This document shows, one piece after another, positions 19,825 through 27,876 of a stretch of 64,000 nt of DNA; positions within the stretch are counted from its first letter, which is position 1; every line of letters begins with the position of its first letter. The position numbers and the translations under genes are program-made. The notes under the pieces were generated by a model. That model worked only from the letters and a program-made list of their open reading frames with translations. It had not been told where the DNA came from and made no database searches. The stretch comes from Actinomyces sp. zg-332. GTDB lineage: Bacteria > Actinomycetota > Actinomycetes > Actinomycetales > Actinomycetaceae. The stretch covers positions 930,001 through 994,000 of the forward strand of contig NZ_CP064951.1 in the NCBI RefSeq assembly GCF_011751945.2, read 5' to 3'.

Positions 19825-20757
19825 CTAGTTGATTATAATTCCTAATGCATGAATAACATTCTTTTTATGATAGTTTCCAACACTCAAAATATCTAAAGTA
19901 TTCTCAAGTGGGTTATATTTTGCTGTCATAGCTTGAATAAGAGAATTAACTATTTTTTTCGTTTTATCAGTTTTCGCAACGACAATAAGATTTTCTAATT
20001 CAGAGTTGTTAGTATAGGTATCATATATATTAGAAACAAAGGTATCCACTTTATCTTCAGCTACCTCTACATCAAATTCTTTGGCAATTTCCTCACAAAA
20101 ATCATTACTTTCGTCGATAGCAACTACCCTATCTACTTTGGTAACATTATAAGAAGCAACAATCTTTTTGACAGCTTTAGCTTTACCTGTATTTACAAGC
20201 AGATCATCTGAAATATTTACAAACACTAAGTCTGAATACTCTTTTGACATAGATAAATGGGTATTATTATCAGCAATATCTACACCATTTGAAGACACTA
20301 TTTCTGCATTATGTTCTGAAGTATTATTTGTGTTCCAAATAATATCGCTACTTTTAGTATCCATTGCAATATTAGCTAGTTTATCTGCTTGAGAGTTTTC
20401 ACTACGCGGAATCCAAGTATAACTAACTTTGTCTTGAGGAAAAATCTTGAAAGCTTTACCAGCTAAGGCAGCTAAGTTAGAATCCTTGATTTTCCATCTA
20501 CCGCTCATCTGTTCAACAACTAACTTAGAATCAGCATAAACTTTCACATAAGCGTTAGGATTTATATCAAAAGCTAGTTTCAAACCAGCGATAAGCCCGT
20601 TATATTCAGCGTTATTATTAGTTACTTCACCCAAATAACCGTATACTTCAGCTAATTTTTCACTTGTTTTCGCGTCGAATACTACTGCCCCATAGCCTGC
20701 AGTTCCAGGGTTACCTCTAGATCCTCCATCAAAGTATACTTCTAAATCGTAAGCCAT
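19825..20757 (-). CDS. RNase HI with a degenerate histidine-phosphatase-like C-terminal domain
   Basis: The first 140 residues are a ribonuclease HI domain with YFDGGSRGNPG (Asp10), NNNAEYNGL (Glu51), YADSKLVVEQM (Asp76) and the last acidic residue near SQADKLAN (Asp125), so RNA of RNA-DNA hybrids should be cleaved. The remaining 170 residues correspond in position to the CobC-like acid phosphatase of the mycobacterial two-domain protein Rv2228c, but the RHG motif is absent and the second catalytic His also appears to be missing. The neighbours (coiled-coil/zinc-ribbon protein and Nif3) match Rv2229c and Rv2230c. Confidence 0.88.
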   Translation of the reverse strand: MAYDLEVYFDGGSRGNPGTAGYGAVVFDAKTSEKLAEVYGYLGEVTNNNAEYNGLIAGLKLAFDINPNAYVKVYADSKLVVEQMSGRWKIKDSNLAALAGKAFKIFPQDKVSYTWIPRSENSQADKLANIAMDTKSSDIIWNTNNTSEHNAEIVSSNGVDIADNNTHLSMSKEYSDLVFVNISDDLLVNTGKAKAVKKIVASYNVTKVDRVVAIDESNDFCEEIAKEFDVEVAEDKVDTFVSNIYDTYTNNSELENLIVVAKTDKTKKIVNSLIQAMTAKYNPLENTLDILSVGNYHKKNVIHALGIIIN

Positions 20758-20805
20758 ATTACATATTCTTTTCTAAAAACACTATTGCAGATACATAAAG
20801 AAAAA

Positions 20806-21537
20806 TTAGTCTTGCACTCTAACTAAAATATAATCGTAATCCTGTGAACAGATAACTTCGTCTAAAGGCGCTTTCTTAATCTCATCTAGTTCTGCTATTG
20901 AAAATTCCAGTGTCATACCTTCTACAACGTTTCCACGCATAGGAACTGCACCTATACCGCCTGTAATTTTTTTAACTCTCTCATATAAAGCCAATAGTTC
21001 TTCATCAATAACAGCTACTATACTTTTGCGTTCTTGTTCTAGATTGACCTTCATATCTATAAACTCGGATGCTTTTTCTGTTTTCTGTTCTTCAAGTTCT
21101 TTTTCTATTTCTACTAACTTATCTTGAGTTTTAACTATTTTTTCTAGTTTTTGTTCGTATTCAGCATTTTCTTCAAGAAGAGTTATTTCATTGTCTTCTA
21201 AAACTTTTTTCCTCTTTGCCATCTGTTCTATTTCACAGATTATTGCTTGCATTTCCTTAGGTGAAAACTCAGAACTATCAAGTCTTTCTTGCTGTTTTTT
21301 TATTCTATTTTCAACTACATCTACGTCTCTATTAACTATGTTAATTTTTGAGGCAATATCTGATAATTTTACTTCAGCTAAAACTTTCATTTGAGCAATT
21401 TTTGTAAGCTTATCTTTATTTTCTTGAATCTTCACATCAATAGGCATAGTTGCCAAGAAATGGTTTACTTTAGCTATTCGTACATCAATATTCTGAAGAT
21501 CTAGCAACCTTCGTTGCATTTGTATGGGTGCTTTCAT
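20806..21537 (-). CDS. coiled-coil protein of the C4 zinc-ribbon family, zinc site lost
   Basis: A 243-residue protein dominated by a long charged coiled coil (about 10-190), followed by a C-terminal part that aligns with the zinc ribbon of the Rv2229c family. That ribbon normally has two Cys pairs. Here the first pair position reads MRGNVVEGMTLEFS and the second ICSQDYDYILV, leaving one Cys, so zinc binding by the family mode is unlikely. The start at ATG 21537 has GGAGG five bases upstream and overlaps the Nif3 stop (ATGA); the frame is open upstream but inside Nif3. The biochemical role of the family is not established. Confidence 0.88.
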   Translation of the reverse strand: MKAPIQMQRRLLDLQNIDVRIAKVNHFLATMPIDVKIQENKDKLTKIAQMKVLAEVKLSDIASKINIVNRDVDVVENRIKKQQERLDSSEFSPKEMQAIICEIEQMAKRKKVLEDNEITLLEENAEYEQKLEKIVKTQDKLVEIEKELEEQKTEKASEFIDMKVNLEQERKSIVAVIDEELLALYERVKKITGGIGAVPMRGNVVEGMTLEFSIAELDEIKKAPLDEVICSQDYDYILVRVQD

Positions 21538-22406
21538 TTTTCCTCCAAAGTATTTATATGAATAGCCCAAGGATCAGTCACCTTTGTTGAATATTCTACA
21601 CTAACTTCTAAACCTTTTTCTTTAAACTTATTTTCCAGAGCTATCTTACACATTCTCACCCACGGCCACTCGCTAGCCCAGTGTGTAGGCATAACCAAGG
21701 CAGTTTGACCATTCTCCATAAATTCACTAGCAACATGATGTTTTAAATCAGCACATACAAATACATCTGCCTTTTTATCTAATACTTTGTCAAGCATTGA
21801 CTGACCAGAGCCCGGCGAAAAAGCAACTTTGGAAACTATTCTTTCCGCCTCACCTGCCACTTGTATACCAAATGGTGTTTTAGGTAAGCTATCAGCAACT
21901 TTTTGAGCAAATTCTTTCAAAGTCATGGGCTCAATTTCACCAATAACTCCAAGACCTATTTCAGCATTCTCATCTTCTAAAACTTGAGTATTTTTCATCG
22001 GAATTATTTGGCTCAAAGCTTTGGAAACACCATACTCAGCTCTATCAGCATTAGTATGAGCATTAAACAACGCACAGTCATTTTTTATCAAGCTATGTAC
22101 TAATTTACCTTTAGGAGTAGATTTAGCAACTGTTTTTGTGCCAAATAAAAATAGTGGATGATGGGTAAAAAGTAAGTCAACTTTCTTAGATATTGCTTCC
22201 TCAACAGTGTCTTTTACAGGGTCAATAGCAATCAGTATACTACGCACTTCTTGTTCTTCGTCCCCAACAATTAGACCTACACTATCCCATGATTCGGCTA
22301 AGTGCCTAGGATATAGAGAATCTATTATCTCAATGACTTCCCTCAAAGTAGGGACTCGTAAGTTATCACAATTTTTATTTACAATATCTATTTTTTCCGT
22401 TTCCAT
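21534..22406 (-). CDS. Nif3-like dinuclear metal-centre protein
   Basis: A 290-residue protein of the Nif3/YqfO family (GTP cyclohydrolase I type 2-like fold, hexameric, two metals). Visible metal-site motifs are DLLFTHHPLFLFGTK, FNAHTNADRAEYGVSKAL and near the C-terminus LVMPTHWASEWP with the Glu/His cluster. The lengthy insert domain of some members is absent. The function in bacteria is not settled. It heads the three-gene unit Nif3/coiled-coil/RNase H with start-stop overlap to the second gene. Confidence 0.9.
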   Translation of the reverse strand: METEKIDIVNKNCDNLRVPTLREVIEIIDSLYPRHLAESWDSVGLIVGDEEQEVRSILIAIDPVKDTVEEAISKKVDLLFTHHPLFLFGTKTVAKSTPKGKLVHSLIKNDCALFNAHTNADRAEYGVSKALSQIIPMKNTQVLEDENAEIGLGVIGEIEPMTLKEFAQKVADSLPKTPFGIQVAGEAERIVSKVAFSPGSGQSMLDKVLDKKADVFVCADLKHHVASEFMENGQTALVMPTHWASEWPWVRMCKIALENKFKEKGLEVSVEYSTKVTDPWAIHINTLEEK

Positions 22407-22657
22407 TCTTTAAGAATAATTTATTTCAGCTATTTGTAAAAATATTTCTATTCTTTTTGAGAAAAACGGCTCTATTGTGGCAGTATCGGGAATGTCACAT
22501 TAAAACCACCACTCGTTTTATAACAAAGTAATATATCTTTGCTATAGCTATAAGTTACTTCTACTCCATGGAAAACTTACCATAACGAGTTTCGAAAAAT
22601 GTTTTCCCATGTATTTGGAATTATACACGTATTAGTCAAATAATAAGATTTATAGAA
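22407..22657. other. intergenic stretch upstream of Nif3, nothing recognised
   Basis: About 250 bases between the Nif3 start and the tRNA terminator. It must contain the promoter of the Nif3 unit, but I cannot point to convincing -35/-10 boxes, and I see no coding frame. Confidence 0.45.
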
Positions 22658-22685
22658 ATAAAAAAGCCACTCTATAAGAGTGACT
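22658..22685 (-). terminator. terminator of tRNA-Val
   Basis: 8-bp stem GTCACTCT / AGAGTGGC (one G-T pair) with a short loop and a T run on the minus strand, 24 bases beyond the tRNA 3' end. Confidence 0.85.
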
Positions 22686-22708
22686 ATATTTCCTTGACTA
22701 AACAGTCA

Positions 22709-22785
22709 TGGTGGGCCCTGCGGGATTCGAACCCACGACCCCTGCGGTGTAAACGCAGTGCTCTAACCAGCTGAGCTAAAGGCCC
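22709..22785 (-). tRNA. tRNA-Val (anticodon UAC)
   Basis: On the minus strand the acceptor stem GGGCCTT pairs with AGGGCCC. The D arm is AGCTCAGCTGGTTAGAGC, the anticodon arm is CTGCG TTTACAC CGCAG with anticodon TAC, and the T arm has GTTCGAATC. The 3' CCA is encoded. Without CCA the tRNA covers 22712-22785. Confidence 0.96.
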
Positions 22786-22936
22786 CTTTGTAACTTCCTT
22801 TTGAAAGCAACAAAGAAAACTATAACATATATAAAATATGACGTCAACACATTTTTAAAAAATAGTTTTTGAAATCAAAAAGTATCGAAATACAGTAAGG
22901 CGCACTATTGAAAATTCACTATTTCTAATAAGTAAA

Positions 22937-23344
22937 TTAGCTACGTGAGCGCGATGCTAAACGCATACCTGTCCAATTTTCAGAAACAGCTTTAGCTGTA
23001 GTTGCACGTAATCCAGTTGTTTGAGCAGCTTCTTCAATTTCAGAAGGTCTAACATGACCTGGTAAAGAAGTTTTAGGCGTCATTACCCAAATCAAACCAC
23101 GGTCATCGAGATTACTTACAGCATCAACAAGTAAATCTGCTAAATCCTCTTCTTCAGCATCTTCTTCACGCCACCATATAATGGTACCGTCAACCACATC
23201 TTCATATAAATCATCAACTAATTGTTCACCAGTTACTTCTTCAACTATTGAACGCAATGTTTCATCAACATCATCGTCATAATAAAACTCTTGAACAATT
23301 TGACCCTTTGTGAAACCCAACTCGGCTCCAGTGATTGCCACCAT
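22937..23344 (-). CDS. DUF3052 family protein
   Basis: A 135-residue acidic protein typical of Actinobacteria (Rv2239c family), recognisable by LGFTKGQIVQEFYYDDDVDE, VVDGTIIWWREED and LIWVMTPKTSLPGHVRPSEI. Its function is unknown. AAAGGTGCA precedes the ATG at 23344. It is transcribed divergently from aceE, as its homologue is in M. tuberculosis (Rv2239c / Rv2241), which supports the actinobacterial origin of the segment. Confidence 0.92.
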   Translation of the reverse strand: MVAITGAELGFTKGQIVQEFYYDDDVDETLRSIVEEVTGEQLVDDLYEDVVDGTIIWWREEDAEEEDLADLLVDAVSNLDDRGLIWVMTPKTSLPGHVRPSEIEEAAQTTGLRATTAKAVSENWTGMRLASRSRS

Positions 23345-23484
23345 TGCACCTTTCTATAATTGTACCAATAAGAATACTAAATCAATATATGTCACATTTT
23401 GCAAACAGAAATTACTATTTTTCTAAAAAAATTACTTTTTTGCATAATTTTACAAAACTATTATTAATGTAAATAGTATTGTCT

Positions 23485-23490
23485 TATAAT
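23485..23490 (+). promoter_or_regulatory. candidate -10 box of aceE
   Basis: A perfect TATAAT with a poor -35 region. Transcription would begin near 23497, downstream of the TTG at 23479 at which the aceE frame opens, so this box argues for a later aceE start. Confidence 0.45.
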
Positions 23491-23523
23491 TTAAAAAGTA
23501 TATTAAACACTCACTATTTTTTC

Positions 23524-26283
23524 ATGAGAGGATGTGTTTTAGCTTTGTTTAAGGAAACAATCCCACTAATTAATGGCTTGCTAAGTCAAATTGACGACGT
23601 CGATAGTGAAGAAACACAAGAATGGCTCGATTCTTTCAATGCCTTAGTTCAAGATAAAGGAAACCCGAGAGCCAGGTTTATTCTATTAAGTTTATTACAA
23701 GAAGCTCGTACTAAAAATATTCGCATACCTTCTCCTTTGAATACACCTTATGTAAATACAATTGGAGTTCACGAAGAAGCCTTTTTCCCTGGTGACGAGG
23801 ACTTAGAAAAACGTATACGTTCATGGATACGCTGGAACGCTGCTGTAATGGTTACTAGAGCACAAAGACCTGGAATCGGAGTTGGTGGACATATTTCTTC
23901 CTACGCCTCCTCTGCTGCTCTATATGAAGTTGGTTTTAACCATTTCTTTAGAGGTAAATCTCATCCAAATGGTGGCGACCACGTATTTTTCCAAGGACAC
24001 GTAAGCCCTGGAATGTACGCTAGAGCTTTTCTAGAAGGACGTTTATCTGAAAAAGATTTAGATGGATTCCGTCAAGAAAAATCTCAAGCTCCACACGGTA
24101 TACCATCTTACCCACACCCACGTTCATTACCTGATTTCTGGGAATTTCCAACTGTTTCTATGGGACTAGGGCCAGCTCAAGCAATCTACCAAGCATGGAC
24201 TAACAAGTATTTAGCAATGCGTGGAATAAAAGACACATCAGCACAACGCGTTTGGGCGTTCTTGGGCGATGGTGAAATGGATGAACCAGAATCACGAGGC
24301 ATGTTACAACTAGCAGGGCAACAAGGCTTAGACAACCTGACTTTTGTTATCAACTGTAACCTACAGCGCCTAGATGGTCCTGTGCGTGGAAATGGAAAAA
24401 TTATTCAAGAACTTGAAGCTTTCTTTAAAGGTGCTGGCTGGAATGTTATCAAAGTAATTTGGGGACGTGGCTGGGACACCCTATTGAACGCTGATAAAGA
24501 CCGTGCATTAGTTCATCTGATGAATGAATGCTTAGACGGAGATTACCAAACATTTAGAGCAAATGATGGAGCTTATATTAGAAAGCACTTCTTTGGGCGT
24601 GATCCACGTACTGCACGTTTAGTGGAAAATTGGACTGATGAGCAAATTTGGAGAGATCTAAGACGTGGTGGACACGACTACCGTAAACTTTACACAGCTT
24701 ATAAAGCAGCTTGTGAACACACTGGTCAACCAACTGTAATTTTAGCTCACACCATTAAAGGCTGGAAGTTAGGTTCAAACTTTGCTGGTCGTAATGGTGC
24801 TCACCAAATGAAGAAATTATCCTTGGATGATTTGAAGCATTTACGTGATCGCTTACACATTCCGATTACTGATGAACAATTGGAATCTAATCCGACTATG
24901 CCTCCTTACTACAAACCTGACGAAAACGATGAGGCTTATAAATACATGTTGGATCGCAGGGCTAAACTTGGAGGATTTTTACCTTCACGCCATACTGATG
25001 CCACTGCCCTACCAATTCCGGCAGATAAAACATTTGAAGTATTCAAAAAAGGCTCAGGTGCAACCAAAGTTGCCTCAACTATGGCTTTTGTACGTTTACT
25101 AAAAGAAGTGATTAAGGATAAAGAAATAGGTAAATATTTCGCTCCTATTATCCCAGATGAAGCTAGAACATTTGGTATGGAGTCTCTGTTCCCTAGCGCT
25201 AAAATCTTTAATACTCTAGGACAAAATTATGTTCCAGTAGATAGCGAAATGATGCTTAGCTATAAAGAAGCAAAAAATGGTCAATTGCTACACACTGGTA
25301 TTAATGAAGCTGGCTCTGTTGCTGCACTACAAGTACTAGGAACATCATACGCTACAAATGGTATTCACATGATTCCTATATACATTTTCTACTCAATGTT
25401 TGGTTTCCAAAGAACAGCTGATCAGTTCTGGGCTGCTGGAGACCAGCTTGCACGTGGTTTCATAATCGGAGCAACTGCTGGTAAAACTACTTTACAAGGT
25501 GAAGGTACACAGCATATGGATGGACATTCACATATTATTGCTGGTACTAACCACGCCGTAGTGCAGTACGATCCAGCCTATGCCTATGAAATTGCTCATA
25601 TATTCAAAGATGGCCTAAAACGCATGTATGGCAATGCTGAAGAAAGAGCTGGTCGTGATCCTAATGTCATGTACTACTTGACAGTTTATAACGAGCCGAT
25701 TATTCAACCAGCCGAACCTGAAAACTTAGACGTGGATGGTCTACTTAAAGGTATCTACAACATATCTAAATCACATCCTAATGCTGATTTGCAAGTACAG
25801 CTTATGGCTTCAGGTATTGCTCTACCATGGGCTGAAAAAGCTAGAGATATACTCGAAAAAGACTGGAATATTTCAGCTGGTGTTTGGTCAGTAACTTCTT
25901 GGCAAGAACTACGTCGCGAAGCTTTGGATATAGATAAACAAAACTGGCTGAATCCAACAGCACCAAAGAAAACACCATATTTAACCTCTGCGTTACAAGG
26001 CTATGATGGTCCATTTGTTGCGACTTCTGATTATGATAACTTGCTTGTAGATCAAATCAGCAAGTGGATTCCTGGTGACTATTACACTCTTGGCGCTGAT
26101 GGATACGGATTCTCTGATACTCGTGCAGCAGCTCGTCGTTTCTACAATATTGATACTCATTCTCTAGTTGTTAAAGCACTATATGCTCTAGCTGAACAAG
26201 GCAAAATTGATCACGCCATTGTTGAACAAGCAATCCAAAAATATGATTTACACAATGTAAATGCTGATAGTACTAAAGAGTAA
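23524..26283 (+). CDS. aceE: pyruvate dehydrogenase E1, homodimeric type
   Basis: Decarboxylates pyruvate with thiamine diphosphate and transfers the acetyl group to the lipoyl-E2 of the pyruvate dehydrogenase complex. The 919-residue protein has the ThDP motif [18 protein letters not shown] through [17 protein letters not shown], and AceE-specific stretches such as [20 protein letters not shown] and [13 protein letters not shown]. The frame is open from a TTG at 23479, but family homology begins around [13 protein letters not shown] choose the ATG at 23524; TTG 23545 is also possible because GAGAGGA lies in between. No E2 or E3 gene is nearby, as is common in Actinobacteria. Confidence 0.96.
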   Translation: MRGCVLALFKETIPLINGLLSQIDDVDSEETQEWLDSFNALVQDKGNPRARFILLSLLQEARTKNIRIPSPLNTPYVNTIGVHEEAFFPGDEDLEKRIRSWIRWNAAVMVTRAQRPGIGVGGHISSYASSAALYEVGFNHFFRGKSHPNGGDHVFFQGHVSPGMYARAFLEGRLSEKDLDGFRQEKSQAPHGIPSYPHPRSLPDFWEFPTVSMGLGPAQAIYQAWTNKYLAMRGIKDTSAQRVWAFLGDGEMDEPESRGMLQLAGQQGLDNLTFVINCNLQRLDGPVRGNGKIIQELEAFFKGAGWNVIKVIWGRGWDTLLNADKDRALVHLMNECLDGDYQTFRANDGAYIRKHFFGRDPRTARLVENWTDEQIWRDLRRGGHDYRKLYTAYKAACEHTGQPTVILAHTIKGWKLGSNFAGRNGAHQMKKLSLDDLKHLRDRLHIPITDEQLESNPTMPPYYKPDENDEAYKYMLDRRAKLGGFLPSRHTDATALPIPADKTFEVFKKGSGATKVASTMAFVRLLKEVIKDKEIGKYFAPIIPDEARTFGMESLFPSAKIFNTLGQNYVPVDSEMMLSYKEAKNGQLLHTGINEAGSVAALQVLGTSYATNGIHMIPIYIFYSMFGFQRTADQFWAAGDQLARGFIIGATAGKTTLQGEGTQHMDGHSHIIAGTNHAVVQYDPAYAYEIAHIFKDGLKRMYGNAEERAGRDPNVMYYLTVYNEPIIQPAEPENLDVDGLLKGIYNISKSHPNADLQVQLMASGIALPWAEKARDILEKDWNISAGVWSVTSWQELRREALDIDKQNWLNPTAPKKTPYLTSALQGYDGPFVATSDYDNLLVDQISKWIPGDYYTLGADGYGFSDTRAAARRFYNIDTHSLVVKALYALAEQGKIDHAIVEQAIQKYDLHNVNADSTKE

Positions 26284-26296
26284 TCTCATAAAATAA

Positions 26297-26323
26297 GGGG
26301 TGGTTTCCTAAGGAAATCACCCT
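26297..26323 (+). other. hairpin between aceE and the DUF4261 gene
   Basis: Inverted repeat GGGTGGTTTCC / GGAAATCACCC with a TAA loop and one G-T pair. There is no T run, so it is a weak terminator, an RNA-stability element or an attenuator rather than a clear stop. Confidence 0.5.
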
Positions 26324-26339
26324 ACATATTAGGAAAACA

Positions 26340-27125
26340 ATGGACAACTCAACAATTCTTATAGCTTCAGTTCTACTAGATAAAGTTAAATTCAACAAAG
26401 AAAAATTTATTGAAGATTTTTCTAAAGACTGGGGTATAACTCTTTCTGAGAGCATAGATGAAACAGATAGCGACATCAAAGAAATTCTCAGTGAAAACGA
26501 TAGTGGGGATATATTCATCTCTCAAATAGATGGTGGATTTATTATAGTAAGCCTAATGCCTGCCCCTATTCCTAACAATGAAGTTGAAGAAAACGCTGGA
26601 AACTCCTTCTGGGAACAAGCAAGCGAAGTAGCTAAAATACACCAAGCCCATCTGCTAGTTACAGTAATTAGCGATGAAATCACACAAACAGAACTAGCGT
26701 TGCTGTTTACAAAGGTAGTTTCATCAACACTACTTCAAGAAAATGCTATTGCTGTATATGCTTTAGGAAGCGTATATGAACCACAATTTTATCGTGAAAC
26801 AAGCCGTTACTGCCAAGATTCACAAATGCTACCAATCTTATTAGTAGTTTATTTTGGCATATATTCTGCTGACAATGGAAAAACTATTAACGGTTACACT
26901 TATGGTTTAGCCCAGTTTGGTAAAAAAGAAATAGAGATATTAAATAGCGACAAGCCTTATGATGAAGTTTATGGGTTTTTAATAGATATTTCAAACTACG
27001 TAATATCGTATGATGCTTTATTGCAAGATGGTGAAACTATTGGATTTTCTGAAGAACAAAAACTAGCAATTACTGTTTCTGAAGGTGTTGCATTAGAAAG
27101 TGAAAGCGTAAAAATAGAGTTGTAA
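26340..27125 (+). CDS. DUF4261 domain protein
   Basis: A 261-residue protein. Features that recall DUF4261 are GNSFWEQASEVAKIHQAHLL near residue 90 and GYTYGLAQFGKKEIEIL near 190. There is no signal peptide or membrane segment. AGGAAAACA precedes the ATG. It follows aceE by 56 bases across a hairpin without a T run and is on the same strand, so it may be co-transcribed at a lower level. No function is established for the family. It ends against a bidirectional terminator shared with the peroxiredoxin gene. Confidence 0.75.
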   Translation: MDNSTILIASVLLDKVKFNKEKFIEDFSKDWGITLSESIDETDSDIKEILSENDSGDIFISQIDGGFIIVSLMPAPIPNNEVEENAGNSFWEQASEVAKIHQAHLLVTVISDEITQTELALLFTKVVSSTLLQENAIAVYALGSVYEPQFYRETSRYCQDSQMLPILLVVYFGIYSADNGKTINGYTYGLAQFGKKEIEILNSDKPYDEVYGFLIDISNYVISYDALLQDGETIGFSEEQKLAITVSEGVALESESVKIEL

Positions 27126-27160
27126 TATCACTTTTATAATAAAAAGAATTAAAAAATTAT

Positions 27161-27192
27161 AGTAGGCTAAACAAATAACGTTATAGCCTACT
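27161..27192. terminator. bidirectional terminator between convergent genes
   Basis: Perfect 9-bp stem AGTAGGCTA / TAGCCTACT, with TTTTTATT on the plus side and, on the minus strand, ATAATTTTTT. It lies between the DUF4261 gene (plus) and the peroxiredoxin gene (minus). Confidence 0.88.
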
Positions 27193-27215
27193 TTTTATTA
27201 CTCATAAATAAAACC

Positions 27216-27686
27216 CTAATTCTTATCTTCCTGTGTCAAAGCTTCAATAATTTCTTCAACGTGGCCATCTACTGACACTTTATTCCATGCTTTTACTACA
27301 ACACTATCTTCATTTAACACAAAAGTTGATCGTTCAATTCCTTTTACTTCTTTTCCGAACATTTTCTTTACTTTTAAGACTTTAAATTCTTCACAAACTT
27401 TGCCATCTTCATCACTTAAAAGCTCGAAGTTAAAGCCCTTTTTCAAGCAAAAGCTCTGATGACTTTTAACACTATCCTTTGAAATTCCAACGACAGTATA
27501 ACCAAGCTTTTGAAAATCTTCCAAGTGCTTATTAAAATCCATGCTTTCAATGGTACATCCTGGAGTATTATCTTTGGGATAAAAATATACTACTAAAGGT
27601 AAGTGGTCATTACTAACAAATTCTTCACCACTAGAAGACGGCAAAGCAAACTCAACCTTTTTACCTAATAATTCATTGTCACTCAT
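27216..27686 (-). CDS. peroxiredoxin, Bcp/PrxQ-like
   Basis: Reduces hydroperoxides using a reactive Cys. The 156-residue protein has the peroxidatic motif YFYPKDNTPGCTIESMDF. PrxQ-type enzymes usually have a resolving Cys five residues later; here that place is Met (GCTIESM), so either a 1-Cys mechanism operates or one of the two later Cys residues (HQSFCLKKGF, GKVCEEF) resolves. The start has a strong site, GGGGAGGATAAAATG. In M. tuberculosis a peroxiredoxin (ahpE) also sits near DUF3052 and aceE. Confidence 0.9.
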   Translation of the reverse strand: MSDNELLGKKVEFALPSSSGEEFVSNDHLPLVVYFYPKDNTPGCTIESMDFNKHLEDFQKLGYTVVGISKDSVKSHQSFCLKKGFNFELLSDEDGKVCEEFKVLKVKKMFGKEVKGIERSTFVLNEDSVVVKAWNKVSVDGHVEEIIEALTQEDKN

Positions 27687-27824
27687 TTTATCCTCCCCTA
27701 ATAAACTTATATTGTTTATTTGTATTGACTACATAATACTAAAAGACTATAAAATATATCAATTTTACATTAAATGTTCTAACAGTAATTTTAACAACAC
27801 ATCAACAAAGTTATTCCCTAATAA

Positions 27825-27863
27825 AAAGAGGTACCTCTGAGATAAAAACAGAAATACCTCTTT
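27825..27863 (-). terminator. terminator of the purine operon
   Basis: 9-bp stem AAAGAGGTA / TACCTCTTT with TTATT following on the minus strand, 14 bases after the purL stop. It closes the nine-gene operon. Confidence 0.85.
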
Positions 27864-27876
27864 ACTTTATTCACAA

